This document shows positions 20,764 to 29,708 of a DNA stretch of 64,000 nt, one piece after another (within the stretch, counting starts at the first letter, position 1; every line of letters begins with the position of its first letter). The position numbers were made by a program, and so were the translations under genes. Below the pieces are notes generated by a model. The model saw only the letters and a list, made by a program, of their open reading frames with translations, was not told where the DNA came from and ran no database searches. This stretch comes from Rhizobium lusitanum (GTDB taxonomy: Bacteria; Pseudomonadota; Alphaproteobacteria; Rhizobiales; Rhizobiaceae): assembly GCF_014189535.1 (NCBI RefSeq), contig NZ_CP050307.1, positions 1,736,001 to 1,800,000 of the forward strand. Reading direction: 5' to 3'.

Positions 20764-21198
20764 TCATGCACCCATGCTCGACATGCGCTTGATCGCAAGA
20801 TCATAGCCTTCAGTGCCAAATCCGGCGATCACCCCGTCCGCGCGCAAGGAGACGTAGGAGTGATGGCGGAACTCCTCGCGCTTGTGGATGTTCGAGATGT
20901 GAACCTCGATCACCTTGCCGTCGAAGGCATTCAATGCATCCAGAATGGCGACGGATGTGTGGGTAAAGGCGCCGGGGTTGATGATGATGCCGAAAGCGGT
21001 TTCGCGCGCCTCATGGATCCAGTCGATGATCTCGTATTCGCGATTGCTTTGGTGAAAGCGCAGCTGCAGTCCTAGATCATCGCAGATCTTACGGCAGCGC
21101 ACGCCGATATCTTCAAGTGTTTCCGATCCGTAAATCTCTGGCTGGCGTTTGCCGAGGAGGTTGAGGTTCGGTCCGTTGAGAAGGAATATCGTGTTCAA
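20764..21198 (-). CDS. aroQ: 3-dehydroquinate dehydratase, type II
   Basis: This class II dehydroquinase interconverts 3-dehydroquinate and 3-dehydroshikimate. The 144-residue length is typical of the dodecameric family. Active-site segments are all present: [17 protein letters not shown] (with the catalytic tyrosine), [34 protein letters not shown] (histidine) and [15 protein letters not shown]. It starts with TTG behind AAGGAT. It is the last gene of a TRAP transporter/aminotransferase operon rather than lying with other shikimate-pathway genes. A catabolic role in quinate/shikimate-like metabolism is thus possible; biosynthesis cannot be excluded. Confidence 0.93.
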   Translation of the reverse strand: MNTIFLLNGPNLNLLGKRQPEIYGSETLEDIGVRCRKICDDLGLQLRFHQSNREYEIIDWIHEARETAFGIIINPGAFTHTSVAILDALNAFDGKVIEVHISNIHKREEFRHHSYVSLRADGVIAGFGTEGYDLAIKRMSSMGA

Positions 21199-21279
21199 AT
21201 TTTTATCCTTTCGTCTTCTGTGCTCCGATCATGGCACCTTGCCGGGCCGGCGTCTGCGCATTCACGAACCGCGCGGATA

Positions 21280-22512
21280 TCAGTCCACAAAAGACTGCGC
21301 GGCGAGCTCCAGCGCATCAGCCCATAGCTGAAGCGCATCCTCATCATGCCTGGAAGACAGATAATGACGGCCATAGGTGCTGTACATCGACATGACGCCG
21401 TTGCGCCTCAATTCCACATGAAGCTTGGCGGTGAAGTCGGCGTCGGCTCTTTGAACCGCCTCGCGATAGCTCGACGGAGCGTCTTTGCCGCGCCAGATGG
21501 TGAATACGGTGCCGTAGCCGCTCGTGCAGACGTCCATGCCCACCCGCGCGAAGGCCTCGACCGTCTGCCGCCTCAGTTGATCGCCGGCCTTGTCGAGCGC
21601 GGCATAATCGACCTCGTCAAGGACGCTCATTGCCGCCTTGACTGCGGCGCAGGCGACCGGATTGCCGTTATACGTGCCCGCCCGGTTGACCCGTTGATCC
21701 TCAAATGCCGACATCAGCTCAGGAGTACCCAGCAGGGCGGCAACCGCAACCCCGTTGCCGATCGCCTTGCCGACGGTTGCGAGGTCCGGATTGACGCCCA
21801 TGAGATGGCTGGCCAGGCCCGCATGGCGGCGGAACCCCATCAGAACCTCGTCCATGATCACCAGCGCCCCGTGACGCCGGGCTAGCGACGAGACGAATTG
21901 CAGATAGCCTGGATCCGCCAGAATACATCCAGCATTCGCCATCATCGGCTCGAGCACGATCGCGGCGATGTCGTCGCATTCCTGGAACAGCAGCTCGGCG
22001 TCCTGACGATCGTTGAAGCGCAGGAGCAGGGTGTCGCCTTTCGACGGCCGGTTGTTCATCGCCATCTTCGCTTCCGGCGAGCCTGCATTGCCGAACGCCA
22101 CATCATCAAACCAGCCATCATAGCCGGCCGCCATCTTGACGATCTTCTGGCGCCCGGTCAGCGCCCTCGCCGTACGACATGCCAGATGCACGGCTTCGCT
22201 GCCCGAATTCAGGAACACCACCTTGGTGAGGTCCTGCGTATGCGAGGCGAGGCTGGCGGCAGCCTCCTCCTCAAGCGCATGGGCATAGGCCGGCATCGAG
22301 CCTTTTTCCAATGCTTTGCGAATGGCATCTGTCACGACCGGATCGGTGTGCCCAAGGAACGTCGCCCCGAAACCGAGCGCCGTATCGACATATCGTCTGC
22401 CAAGATCATCCCAGACATAGGGACCTTGGGCATTGGCAACGAGGAACCGCCTGCCGTCGAGATCGGGCACGGCTCTGCCGCCGCTGGATATCCCGCAAAC
22501 CAGGTGTTGCAT
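21280..22512 (-). CDS. class III PLP-dependent aminotransferase
   Basis: This 410-residue fold-type I enzyme resembles glutamate-1-semialdehyde aminomutase and other class III transaminases. Features include FLNSGSEAVHLACRTARALTG (phosphate binding), AAGYDGWFDD, the cofactor aspartate in VIMDEVLMGFR, and the Schiff-base lysine in ATVGKAIGNG. It starts 3 bp after the dctM stop and probably shares its mRNA. The substrate is unknown. With a TRAP uptake system and dehydroquinase in the operon, it could deaminate or transaminate an imported amino compound. Confidence 0.87.
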   Translation of the reverse strand: MQHLVCGISSGGRAVPDLDGRRFLVANAQGPYVWDDLGRRYVDTALGFGATFLGHTDPVVTDAIRKALEKGSMPAYAHALEEEAAASLASHTQDLTKVVFLNSGSEAVHLACRTARALTGRQKIVKMAAGYDGWFDDVAFGNAGSPEAKMAMNNRPSKGDTLLLRFNDRQDAELLFQECDDIAAIVLEPMMANAGCILADPGYLQFVSSLARRHGALVIMDEVLMGFRRHAGLASHLMGVNPDLATVGKAIGNGVAVAALLGTPELMSAFEDQRVNRAGTYNGNPVACAAVKAAMSVLDEVDYAALDKAGDQLRRQTVEAFARVGMDVCTSGYGTVFTIWRGKDAPSSYREAVQRADADFTAKLHVELRRNGVMSMYSTYGRHYLSSRHDEDALQLWADALELAAQSFVD

Positions 22513-22515
22513 TAT

Positions 22516-23802
22516 TCAAACTCCAAACAGATGGGGAAGCCACTCGGTCAGTGACGGGAAGGCGACGAGGGCTGCGACGCAGACGACGCTGGCGATCCAA
22601 TAGGGGACCAGCCACTTCGAGACGGACCACATGTCGATCTTTGCGACATTGCAGACCACGAAGATGTTGGTGCCGATCGGCGGCGTGAACAGTCCGATCC
22701 CCAATGTCATCGTGAATACGATCCCGGTCTGATAGGGCATCAGCCCGGCGGCGAGTGCGATCGGAACCAGGATCGGAGCGAGGATGATGAGGGCAGGCCC
22801 CAGATCCAGCCAGAAGCCGACCACCTTCAACAGAACCAGAACCAGAATGATGGTGACGAGCGGTGTGGTGTGCAGGCCCGTGATCCAAGCGGCGGCATTT
22901 GCCGGAACCTGCTCGACGGTCAGGATCCATCCAAACGGTGTTGCCAGCGCCATGATCATCATGATCACACCCGTCGTCGCCACCGCCGCGGCGGCGGCCG
23001 AATAAAGCGAACGCAGCGGCAGTTCGCGATAGACCAGAATGCCGACGAGGAAGGAATAGACGACGGCAAGCGCCGATGCCTCCGTTGCCGTTGCGATACC
23101 GCCGATGATCGATCCGAGAACGAGCGCCGGCATCAAAAGCGCGGGCAAGGCTCCCAGAGCATCCTTTCCGATTTCGCTCCAGCTGGCGGGTGTCTCATTG
23201 CGTGGGAAGTTATGGCGACGCGCAACGACATAGGAGGTGATCATGAAGGTGGCCGCAATGAAGAGGCCGGGGATCAAGGCAGCGACGAGCAGGCCACCGA
23301 TCGATGTTCCTGTCAGCACGCCGTAGAGGATCAGGATGACGCTCTGCGGCCCGATGATGCCCAAGGTTCCCGACGCGGCCGTGACCGCTGCCGCGAAGGC
23401 CTTGGGATAGCCGCGTTCCGCCATCGCCGGGATCATGATCGATCCGACCGCGCCGGTGTCGGCCGTGGCGGATCCGCTGATCCCACCATAAACCAGGGCC
23501 GTGGCGACATTGACCAATCCGAGACCACCGATGATGCGACCGAAGACGTGTTCGGCGACCCGCATGATGCGGGCGGTGAGGCCGCCACGGTTCATCAACT
23601 CGCCGGCAAACAGGAATAGCGGAATGGCCGCAAGCGTGATGGCATCCGCGCCACGGACGGTCTGCTGCGCGAACCAGGCAAAGGGCAGACCGAGATGGCC
23701 CACATAAATCGTCAAAAGACTGGCGACACCCATGCACCAGGCGATCGGCACGCCAATGAGGAGAAGAAACGAAAAGCTGAGAATAAGAACCGCGACGGTC
23801 AT
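22516..23802 (-). CDS. dctM: TRAP transporter large permease (DctM type)
   Basis: This 428-residue membrane protein is the ion-coupled translocation subunit of a tripartite (TRAP) carboxylate transporter. About 12 hydrophobic spans are visible. Family segments include AIPLFLFAGELMNRGGLTARI, GLGLVNVATALVYGGISGSATADTGA (split below family length limits) and FTPPIGTNIFVVCNVA near the C-terminus. It overlaps the dctQ stop by 4 bp (ATGA) and is followed 3 bp later by the aminotransferase gene. Ligand specificity is set by the binding protein and cannot be read from this subunit. Confidence 0.93.
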   Translation of the reverse strand: MTVAVLILSFSFLLLIGVPIAWCMGVASLLTIYVGHLGLPFAWFAQQTVRGADAITLAAIPLFLFAGELMNRGGLTARIMRVAEHVFGRIIGGLGLVNVATALVYGGISGSATADTGAVGSIMIPAMAERGYPKAFAAAVTAASGTLGIIGPQSVILILYGVLTGTSIGGLLVAALIPGLFIAATFMITSYVVARRHNFPRNETPASWSEIGKDALGALPALLMPALVLGSIIGGIATATEASALAVVYSFLVGILVYRELPLRSLYSAAAAAVATTGVIMMIMALATPFGWILTVEQVPANAAAWITGLHTTPLVTIILVLVLLKVVGFWLDLGPALIILAPILVPIALAAGLMPYQTGIVFTMTLGIGLFTPPIGTNIFVVCNVAKIDMWSVSKWLVPYWIASVVCVAALVAFPSLTEWLPHLFGV

Positions 23803-24317
23803 AGCACCTGCCCCTTTTCATTTTTTGAGACAAGCGGCCGGATGACCTTTGGAAGACGCGAAATCGCAATGCAGACCGCAGACAGTCCGAGGATGAGAAC
23901 CGTCGCGGTTATCACGCCGGTTGGAAGACGCAGCACCGAGGTCGGGACCATCCAGGACCGCTGCCATACGGCCCAGCCGCTGATGAGGAAGGCAACCCCC
24001 ATCGCGAGCAAAACCAGGGTGGAGATCGTCTCCAATACCGCCCGGAGCCGTGGAGGCGCGCTATGCTTCAAAGCCTCGAACGCGACATTCTCGCCACGTA
24101 TCTCCGCATTGATGACGCCGATGAAGGTTATCCAGATGAAGGCGATGCCTGCGACCTCGAAGGACCACTCGACCCCACCGAACTCGAAATAGCGGGCGAT
24201 AACACCCAGAAGCGTCGAGCCGAACATGACGGCGAAGGCAATCACGCCGACGAATTCAAAAATACGCTTCAGCCACCCTCGCCCATCGGGCGAGGGTTTC
24301 ACAAGACCTTGGTTCAT
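23799..24317 (-). CDS. dctQ: TRAP transporter small permease (DctQ type)
   Basis: This 172-residue protein has four predicted membrane helices, as in the DctQ family, including IFEFVGVIAFAVMFGSTLLGV and the segment FEVAGIAFIWITFIGVINAE with the family's conserved glutamate. It pairs with DctM. The first codons encode KPSPDGRG and coincide with a strong 9-bp stem hairpin in the mRNA, which may limit translation relative to the upstream binding protein gene. It starts 10 bp after the dctP stop. Confidence 0.9.
   Translation of the reverse strand: MNQGLVKPSPDGRGWLKRIFEFVGVIAFAVMFGSTLLGVIARYFEFGGVEWSFEVAGIAFIWITFIGVINAEIRGENVAFEALKHSAPPRLRAVLETISTLVLLAMGVAFLISGWAVWQRSWMVPTSVLRLPTGVITATVLILGLSAVCIAISRLPKVIRPLVSKNEKGQVL
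24276..24296 (-). repeat. 9-bp perfect hairpin inside the start of dctQ
   Basis: The arms CCCTCGCCC and GGGCGAGGG flank a 3-base loop and begin about 20 bases into the dctQ coding sequence. It resembles the short GC-rich palindromic repeats scattered in rhizobial genomes, here read through as codons. A stable stem here could act on mRNA decay or translation. Confidence 0.55.
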
Positions 24318-24327
24318 TGGATTTACC

Positions 24328-25323
24328 TCAGTTGGAAGCAGCGGTTTGCTTCACGGCGGAAACCAGATCGGCGCCCCACTCAGTCGAGAACTGGGCGTAG
24401 ACCGGCGCAACCAGCGCGGCGAAGAGCTCCGTGTTGACGGTAGTCACCTTGACGCCCTTGTCCTCGAGCTTCTTCTGGATATCGGCATATGTTTTCGACA
24501 GTTCGCCCCGATACCAAACTACGGTATCGACTGCTGACTTCTTGACCGCTGCCTGCTCCTCAGGGCTCAGGGACTCGAACTTGTCCTTATTCATATACCA
24601 CCAATTGGCGGTCCAGATGTAGTTCGATATCGAGAGGTTCTTGGCCACTTCATACCATTTGGAGTCGTAGTAGTCGCGCATCTCAGGCTCGACGGCCGCA
24701 ACGACATGCGACTGCAGGGCGGTGTAGACCTGGCCGAAGGGGATAGATTCCGCGAGAGCACCTAGCTGCTTCATCGTTGCAAGGATCACCGGATTGGGAG
24801 GCGTGCGGATCTTGACGCCAGCCAGATCGGCGGGCTTCTCAATGGCCTTGTTCGTTGCGAACTGGCGGAACCCGGAATCCAGGACGCCGAGCATCAGATA
24901 GCCGCGGTCTTCTCCGAGATGCTGGACCTTCTGACCTTCGTCGCTATCGAGAAACTTGTGCACATTGTCCGCGTCTTTGAAGAGAAACGGCAGCGACAGC
25001 ACGTTGAGGCGCGGATCGATGGCATCCACCGCCCCGCCGAGGCCGATATCGATTGCTCCCGCACCCACGCCGTCGGCGATCGGGCCTTCATCGCCCAATT
25101 GTGCATTCGGAAATATCTGTACCTTGATCGAGCCCTTCGAGATATCGCTCACTTCGTCCGCGAATTTCTGGACGGCCTGATTGATAAGACTTTCGGGAGC
25201 GGAAGCGTGAGCCAGCCTCAGAATAGTTTCGGCATCCGCCGTACTGGCCCAGAGGCTCGACAGGCAAATAACGCCGCCGGCCATTATTGTGACAAAACGA
25301 TTGCGTTCCATACGACGAAACAT
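24328..25323 (-). CDS. dctP: TRAP transporter solute-binding protein (DctP type)
   Basis: This periplasmic receptor of the TRAP system has 331 residues with a signal peptide ending ASTADA. Family hallmarks include LRLAHASAPES, VQIFPNAQLGDEG, LPFLFKDADNVHKFLDS, and GVKIRTPPNPVILATMKQLGA with the arginine that binds substrate carboxylate. PFGQVYTALQSHVVAAVEPEM completes the pattern. The carboxylate-binding arginine implies an organic acid ligand; which one is unknown. It is first in the operon, opposite a LysR regulator. Confidence 0.93.
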   Translation of the reverse strand: MFRRMERNRFVTIMAGGVICLSSLWASTADAETILRLAHASAPESLINQAVQKFADEVSDISKGSIKVQIFPNAQLGDEGPIADGVGAGAIDIGLGGAVDAIDPRLNVLSLPFLFKDADNVHKFLDSDEGQKVQHLGEDRGYLMLGVLDSGFRQFATNKAIEKPADLAGVKIRTPPNPVILATMKQLGALAESIPFGQVYTALQSHVVAAVEPEMRDYYDSKWYEVAKNLSISNYIWTANWWYMNKDKFESLSPEEQAAVKKSAVDTVVWYRGELSKTYADIQKKLEDKGVKVTTVNTELFAALVAPVYAQFSTEWGADLVSAVKQTAASN

Positions 25324-25401
25324 GAATTCCCCTTTACGTTCTTGTTGTGTTGACGCAGCATCAAGATAATCGGCGGAGCGGTGTTGAAAATGACAGATTT
25401 G

Positions 25402-25415
25402 TTATTCTCGCATAA
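25402..25415. promoter_or_regulatory. possible LysR-type site between dctP and the LysR gene
   Basis: TTAT-N6-ATAA lies in the 234-bp divergent gap, 79 bp upstream of dctP. LysR proteins bind short interrupted dyads of the T-N11-A kind. The match is minimal, so this is only a candidate. Confidence 0.25.
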
Positions 25416-25557
25416 GCGCCGCTGATACATGCCCGCAAGCTCAGGGCTCTCCGCATGTGGCAGGCATTGCTACCGCCAGCCCCGGATGGTTACTTGAACA
25501 GGATGGGGAAATAGATCTACGGCCTGGGATGAATGCCTGGCGACAGGAGTATGACAC

Positions 25558-26454
25558 ATGCGCAACCTCGATAGCGATGCTTTGGCCAGCTTTGTGGCTG
25601 TGGCCGAAACCGGAAGCTTTACGGCAGCGGCCGAGAGGCTGGGCCGCACGCAGGCGGCCGTCAGCATGGCCATCGGCAAATGGGAAGAGCGCCTTGATCT
25701 GCGTCTGTTCGACCGTGGCCATCGCCGCGTTACTCTTACCCCGATCGGGGAAAGATTGCTGGGATATGCCCGCAGGATACGCGCGATCGAAGACGAGGCT
25801 TTGGCCACCCTGCTCGAGGGCCGGAACGAAAGCCGGGTTCGGCTTGGCATGCCGGACGATTATCTGACGCTGTTCGGCACCGCTTTAATGCAGCGCTTTG
25901 TGCCGCAATACCCAAAGGTCAGTCTCGACCTCCAATATGATTTCTCCCACCGTCTTGAATATATGGTCGAGAACCGCGAATTGGACATCGCCATCATCAC
26001 GCAGAATGCGGTGGAGCCGAAAGGCGAAATCATCCGGCTGGAAAAACAGGTCTGGTGTGCAGCGGCGGATCGCTATCCGGAACGTGAGAACTGCATTCAG
26101 CTCGCGCTGTTTCCAGAAGGCTGCCGGGCGCGGCCGCAGGTACTGTCGGCGCTGGATCGCGCAGACCGCCGGTGGCGCATCGTCTATTCGTCCTCCGACA
26201 TCGCCGGCATTCAGCTGGCGGTCCATTCCGGAGATTTGCTCACGGTCTTGCCGGAGTCGGCAGTCCCGGCCAATTGGCGAAAGCTCGGACCGGAGGATGG
26301 CATGCCGGAGCTTCCGACCTTGCGGCTGGCAATGGTTCTGCCGCAGCAGCCTCGTCTGCCCGTAAGGCAGCTTGCGACATTCCTGCGTGCGGAATTTCAA
26401 CGCTCGCTCGTCGAACCCGACGGTGACATCAATGCCGCAATGTTGATGGCGTGA
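25558..26454 (+). CDS. LysR-family transcriptional regulator
   Basis: This 298-residue LysR regulator has an N-terminal winged helix (LASFVAVAETGSFTAAAERL, then GRTQAAVSMAIGKWEERLDLRLFDR) and a C-terminal effector-binding domain. It is divergent from the TRAP/aminotransferase/dehydroquinase operon and probably activates it in response to the imported compound. The effector domain reads through without interruption to FLRAEFQRSLVEPDGD. The family is certain; the target is inferred from the divergent position. Confidence 0.92.
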   Translation: MRNLDSDALASFVAVAETGSFTAAAERLGRTQAAVSMAIGKWEERLDLRLFDRGHRRVTLTPIGERLLGYARRIRAIEDEALATLLEGRNESRVRLGMPDDYLTLFGTALMQRFVPQYPKVSLDLQYDFSHRLEYMVENRELDIAIITQNAVEPKGEIIRLEKQVWCAAADRYPERENCIQLALFPEGCRARPQVLSALDRADRRWRIVYSSSDIAGIQLAVHSGDLLTVLPESAVPANWRKLGPEDGMPELPTLRLAMVLPQQPRLPVRQLATFLRAEFQRSLVEPDGDINAAMLMA

Positions 26455-26632
26455 TCGATCGCGCTCGCTGTGATCGGCCATAGGTCATGGCCGACTTCCA
26501 GAGGCAATCACCATCGGAAAGATCGGCATGGCGCTGAGATCGCTTGCCATCTTCGCCGTGGGTGTCACATTACAGATCTGAACGTGACTGGCATAAACCG
26601 GCCTAGAAAAATGAACGTCTGCGGCGTGCCCC

Positions 26633-27688
26633 ATGAATGTCGGCCACCAGACAGAGAAATGCGAGCAAGTGACGACCAATATCAGACATATCGCCAAACT
26701 TGCTGGAACATCGATCTCTTCGGTCTCGCGCGTGCTGAACAATAGCGGCTACACCTCGCCCGATCTCAGGGACAGGGTGGAGGCGGCCATTCGGACGCTG
26801 AAATATACGCCCAGCAAGGACGCGCGCATGCTGCGGGGCGCGCAAAGCCGGATGATCGGACTGATGCTGCCGTCGATCGATGTCCCCTTCTTCGGTATCC
26901 TGGCCCATGCCATCGAACAGGAATTGTTCCAGCGCGGGTATCAGACGCTGATCTGCAGCACTGCGGAAAACATGGACCACGAGGCGCGCTATATTTCCAT
27001 GCTGCTCGCCCAGCGCGTCGATGGCGTCATCGTGGCAAGCGCCTTTGGGAGAGCCGAGCATTTCGAGGTGCTGCGGGACACCCGTATTCCGATTATCGCC
27101 ATTGACCGTGAGCTGAGCGGCATCGCGGACGAAGCGATCATGGCCGATCATGAGGAAGGCGGGGCGCTGATGGCGCGTCATCTGATCGATCTCGGCCACC
27201 GGTCGATCGCCATCGTCGGCGCACCGGCCCATAGTCAGCCTGTCCAGCTTCGCCTCCGGGGCATTTCGGCGGAAATGGCGAGAAACGGGATCACGCCCGC
27301 CGCCGTGACGATGGCCGAGGAACACAGCTTTGCCGCAACCTACCCGCTGGCGCGGGATCTGCTGGCGGCACGGCCCGAAATCACGGCAATCATCGGCACC
27401 AGCGATATCTCAGCGATCGCGGCAATCCACGCCGTCCTGGATCGCGGTTTTTCCGTTCCTGGCGATTATTCGGTGATCGGTTTCGATGACTTGCCGGAGG
27501 CGGCCTACGTCTTTCCCCGGCTAACGACGGTCGCGCAGCCGATCCGCGATGTCGGGCAACGGGCGGCACAGCGGCTGGAAGCACTGATTGCAGAACACCA
27601 GACAGTCCGTGAGCCACGCCAGGCCACAGTCGTGAAAGTACCGGTCACCCTGATCCAACGCGACTCCACCGGCCCTGTCCGCAGCTAA
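26633..27688 (+). CDS. LacI-family transcriptional regulator
   Basis: This protein has the LacI family architecture: helix-turn-helix and hinge (NIRHIAKLAGTSISSVSRVL, then NNSGYTSPDLRDRVEAAIRTLKYTPS) followed by a sugar-binding-protein-like effector domain (MIGLMLPSIDVPFFGILAHAIEQ, VDGVIVAS, GFDDLPEAAYVFPRLTTVAQP). The ATG at 26633 gives 351 residues; a GTG at 26669 would start just before the DNA-binding helix and is equally plausible. It converges on the six-gene sugar operon, 30 bp from its last stop. Two LacI-type palindromes head that operon at 33457-33525, so this is the likely repressor. The effector is unknown. Confidence 0.9.
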   Translation: MNVGHQTEKCEQVTTNIRHIAKLAGTSISSVSRVLNNSGYTSPDLRDRVEAAIRTLKYTPSKDARMLRGAQSRMIGLMLPSIDVPFFGILAHAIEQELFQRGYQTLICSTAENMDHEARYISMLLAQRVDGVIVASAFGRAEHFEVLRDTRIPIIAIDRELSGIADEAIMADHEEGGALMARHLIDLGHRSIAIVGAPAHSQPVQLRLRGISAEMARNGITPAAVTMAEEHSFAATYPLARDLLAARPEITAIIGTSDISAIAAIHAVLDRGFSVPGDYSVIGFDDLPEAAYVFPRLTTVAQPIRDVGQRAAQRLEALIAEHQTVREPRQATVVKVPVTLIQRDSTGPVRS

Positions 27689-27718
27689 GGCGGAATGGGG
27701 CCATTGCATGACCAAGAG

Positions 27719-28729
27719 CTAAGGTCGGACGATGACCTTGATTTCGCCCGGCAGTGGCGCGCCGCCCACCACGCCCGCGACCTCTTCGAGACCGATGGTC
27801 CTGGTCACCAGCATATCCAGCTCCAACGCCCCGCTCGCGACCATTGCCGCAGCTCGCGAATGGGTGAACGGATTGAGATAGGCCGGCCTTATATCGACTT
27901 CGTTGACGAGCAGATCGAACGGCAGAACCGGCACCTCGACACCTGCAGGCGTCACTCCGAAAAGCACGAAGATGCCGCCGCGCCGCGCCATCCTCAGACC
28001 AGTCTGCAAAGTTTCGGGAACACCGGCGCACTCGATGACGACATCCGCGCCGCCATGAGTGACATCTCGAACAGCGGCAATCGCGTCCGAAGCCGTCGGG
28101 TCGAAGGCATGCGTCGCTCCAAGGCGCAGCGCTGTCTGGCGTCTTGAGAGCTGCCGAGTGATCAGGATTACCTGGCTCGCCCCGGCCAAACGCGCCAATT
28201 GCACCATGAGCAGGCCGATCACGCCCCCTCCCAGGATCGCGACGCTCTCGCCCGGACGGATTCCGGCCCTGTCGATGGCATGAAGGCAGCAGGCAAGCGG
28301 CTCGCAAAAAGCGCCATGCACGGGATTGAGATCGGCGGGCAGTGTGAAGGCCTGCCGGTGCGGTAGCACCACATACTCCGCAAACCCGCCATCCCGAGTC
28401 ACGCCGATTGCAGTCAAACCTTCGCACAAGTTCGACCGTCCGCGCGTGCAGGCATGACAGCGACCGCAGGCGATATTGGGATCGACGGTGACGAGTTCGC
28501 CTCCGACAAAGCCGGCGACATCATCGCCGACCTCTTCCACGATGCCACAGAATTCATGGCCCATCGTTACGGGGATAGCCGTCGGGTACTCGCCCTTGTA
28601 CATGTGTCGATCGGAGCCGCAGATGCCGGCGGCGAGCACACGGACAAGCAGTTCGCCCGGCCCTGCAACCGGTTTCTCGACGTTGCGCATGGTCATGGAC
28701 CCGATCGATTCCAAGCGGACAGCTTTCAT
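27719..28729 (-). CDS. zinc-dependent medium-chain polyol/alcohol dehydrogenase
   Basis: This 336-residue MDR enzyme belongs to the sorbitol/threonine/xylitol dehydrogenase group and oxidises a secondary hydroxyl of a sugar alcohol or similar compound with NAD(P). The catalytic zinc ligands are in GICGSDRH and GHEFCG, the structural zinc cysteines in CGRCHACTRGRSNLC, and the Rossmann motif is VAILGGGVIGLLMVQLA. ATG at 28729 follows GGGGGAGAAG; the longer frame is rejected. It is the last gene of the operon starting at 33440, 58 bp after the SDR stop. Confidence 0.9.
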   Translation of the reverse strand: MKAVRLESIGSMTMRNVEKPVAGPGELLVRVLAAGICGSDRHMYKGEYPTAIPVTMGHEFCGIVEEVGDDVAGFVGGELVTVDPNIACGRCHACTRGRSNLCEGLTAIGVTRDGGFAEYVVLPHRQAFTLPADLNPVHGAFCEPLACCLHAIDRAGIRPGESVAILGGGVIGLLMVQLARLAGASQVILITRQLSRRQTALRLGATHAFDPTASDAIAAVRDVTHGGADVVIECAGVPETLQTGLRMARRGGIFVLFGVTPAGVEVPVLPFDLLVNEVDIRPAYLNPFTHSRAAAMVASGALELDMLVTRTIGLEEVAGVVGGAPLPGEIKVIVRP

Positions 28730-28787
28730 TCTTCTCCCCCTCCTCGCTGATGAATCCACATTAGAGAGCGATGCATCTGCTCGAGCA

Positions 28788-29576
28788 TCAGCTCATGACG
28801 TTGCCGCCATCGACATTGTAGCACTGCGCCACGATGTACGCCGCATCCGGCCCGGCCAGGAAGGCCGCCATGGCGGCCTGTTCTTCGGCAGTGCCAAATC
28901 GTCCGGCTGGAACCGCAGCGGCCACCCGGCGCTTCACTTCGCCCGGCTGCAAGCCTTCCCGGCTCCCGAGTTTCGCATCGACAATGTCCCACATCGGCGT
29001 GTCGACCACGCCGGGAGCGATGGCGTTCACGTTGATCCCATAACGGATCAGTTCCAGAGCGCAGCTTTGCGTGATGCTGATGACGGCAGCCTTGGAAGCG
29101 CAATAGGCCACTGCCGGCCCCTCGCCACGGCGGCCCGCCTGAGACGAGAAGTTGATGATGCGTCCGCCTTGGCCTCTCTCTACCATGTGCCGGGCCACCG
29201 CCTGGGTCATGAAAATCAGACCCTCTACATTGACCTGGAAAACCTTGGCGGTGCGCTCGCGCGATATCTCCAGAATGGATTGCGCCTCGTAAATGCCGGC
29301 TGCGTTGACCAGGATGTCCATCTGGCCGGCGGCCTTTATCGAGAAATCCACGGCGGCGTCGATGCTGTCCTGGCTGGTCACGTCGAGCACCACGCCCCAA
29401 GCATCGGAGCCGATCGCCGCCGCGACCCGGGCACATCGTTCACCATCCAGATCGGCGACGACAACCTTGGCACCTTCCGCAGCAAAGCGCTCGCAGACCG
29501 CCTTGCCGATACCGCTGGCACCCCCCGTCACCAATGCCACCTTTCCGGACAGCCTGGTTGTTTGCACAAGCGTCAT
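28788..29576 (-). CDS. SDR-family dehydrogenase, polyol type
   Basis: This 262-residue classical short-chain dehydrogenase resembles sorbitol (L-iditol) dehydrogenases. The NAD(P) motif TGGASGIGKA, NAAG, and the catalytic YCASK with upstream serine (NFSSQAG) are intact. APGVVDTPMWDIVD and the C-terminal CYNVDGGNVMS are typical of the polyol subgroup; an aspartate after the second beta strand (VVADLD) favours NAD over NADP. ATG at 29576 follows GGGGAGTT. It lies between the PfkB kinase and the zinc dehydrogenase in one operon, suggesting oxidation of a polyol to a ketose. Confidence 0.9.
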   Translation of the reverse strand: MTLVQTTRLSGKVALVTGGASGIGKAVCERFAAEGAKVVVADLDGERCARVAAAIGSDAWGVVLDVTSQDSIDAAVDFSIKAAGQMDILVNAAGIYEAQSILEISRERTAKVFQVNVEGLIFMTQAVARHMVERGQGGRIINFSSQAGRRGEGPAVAYCASKAAVISITQSCALELIRYGINVNAIAPGVVDTPMWDIVDAKLGSREGLQPGEVKRRVAAAVPAGRFGTAEEQAAMAAFLAGPDAAYIVAQCYNVDGGNVMS

Positions 29577-29708
29577 GGCGTCAACTCCCCGATCACCCTG
29601 CTGCCACGGATGGCTGATGCCGCCGCTGTTCTGCATGATTTCATGTCTGCTCCTCCACTTGCTTGGATCATGACCGGAACCGCCTTCTCCCAAGGCGACC
29701 CCAATGGG

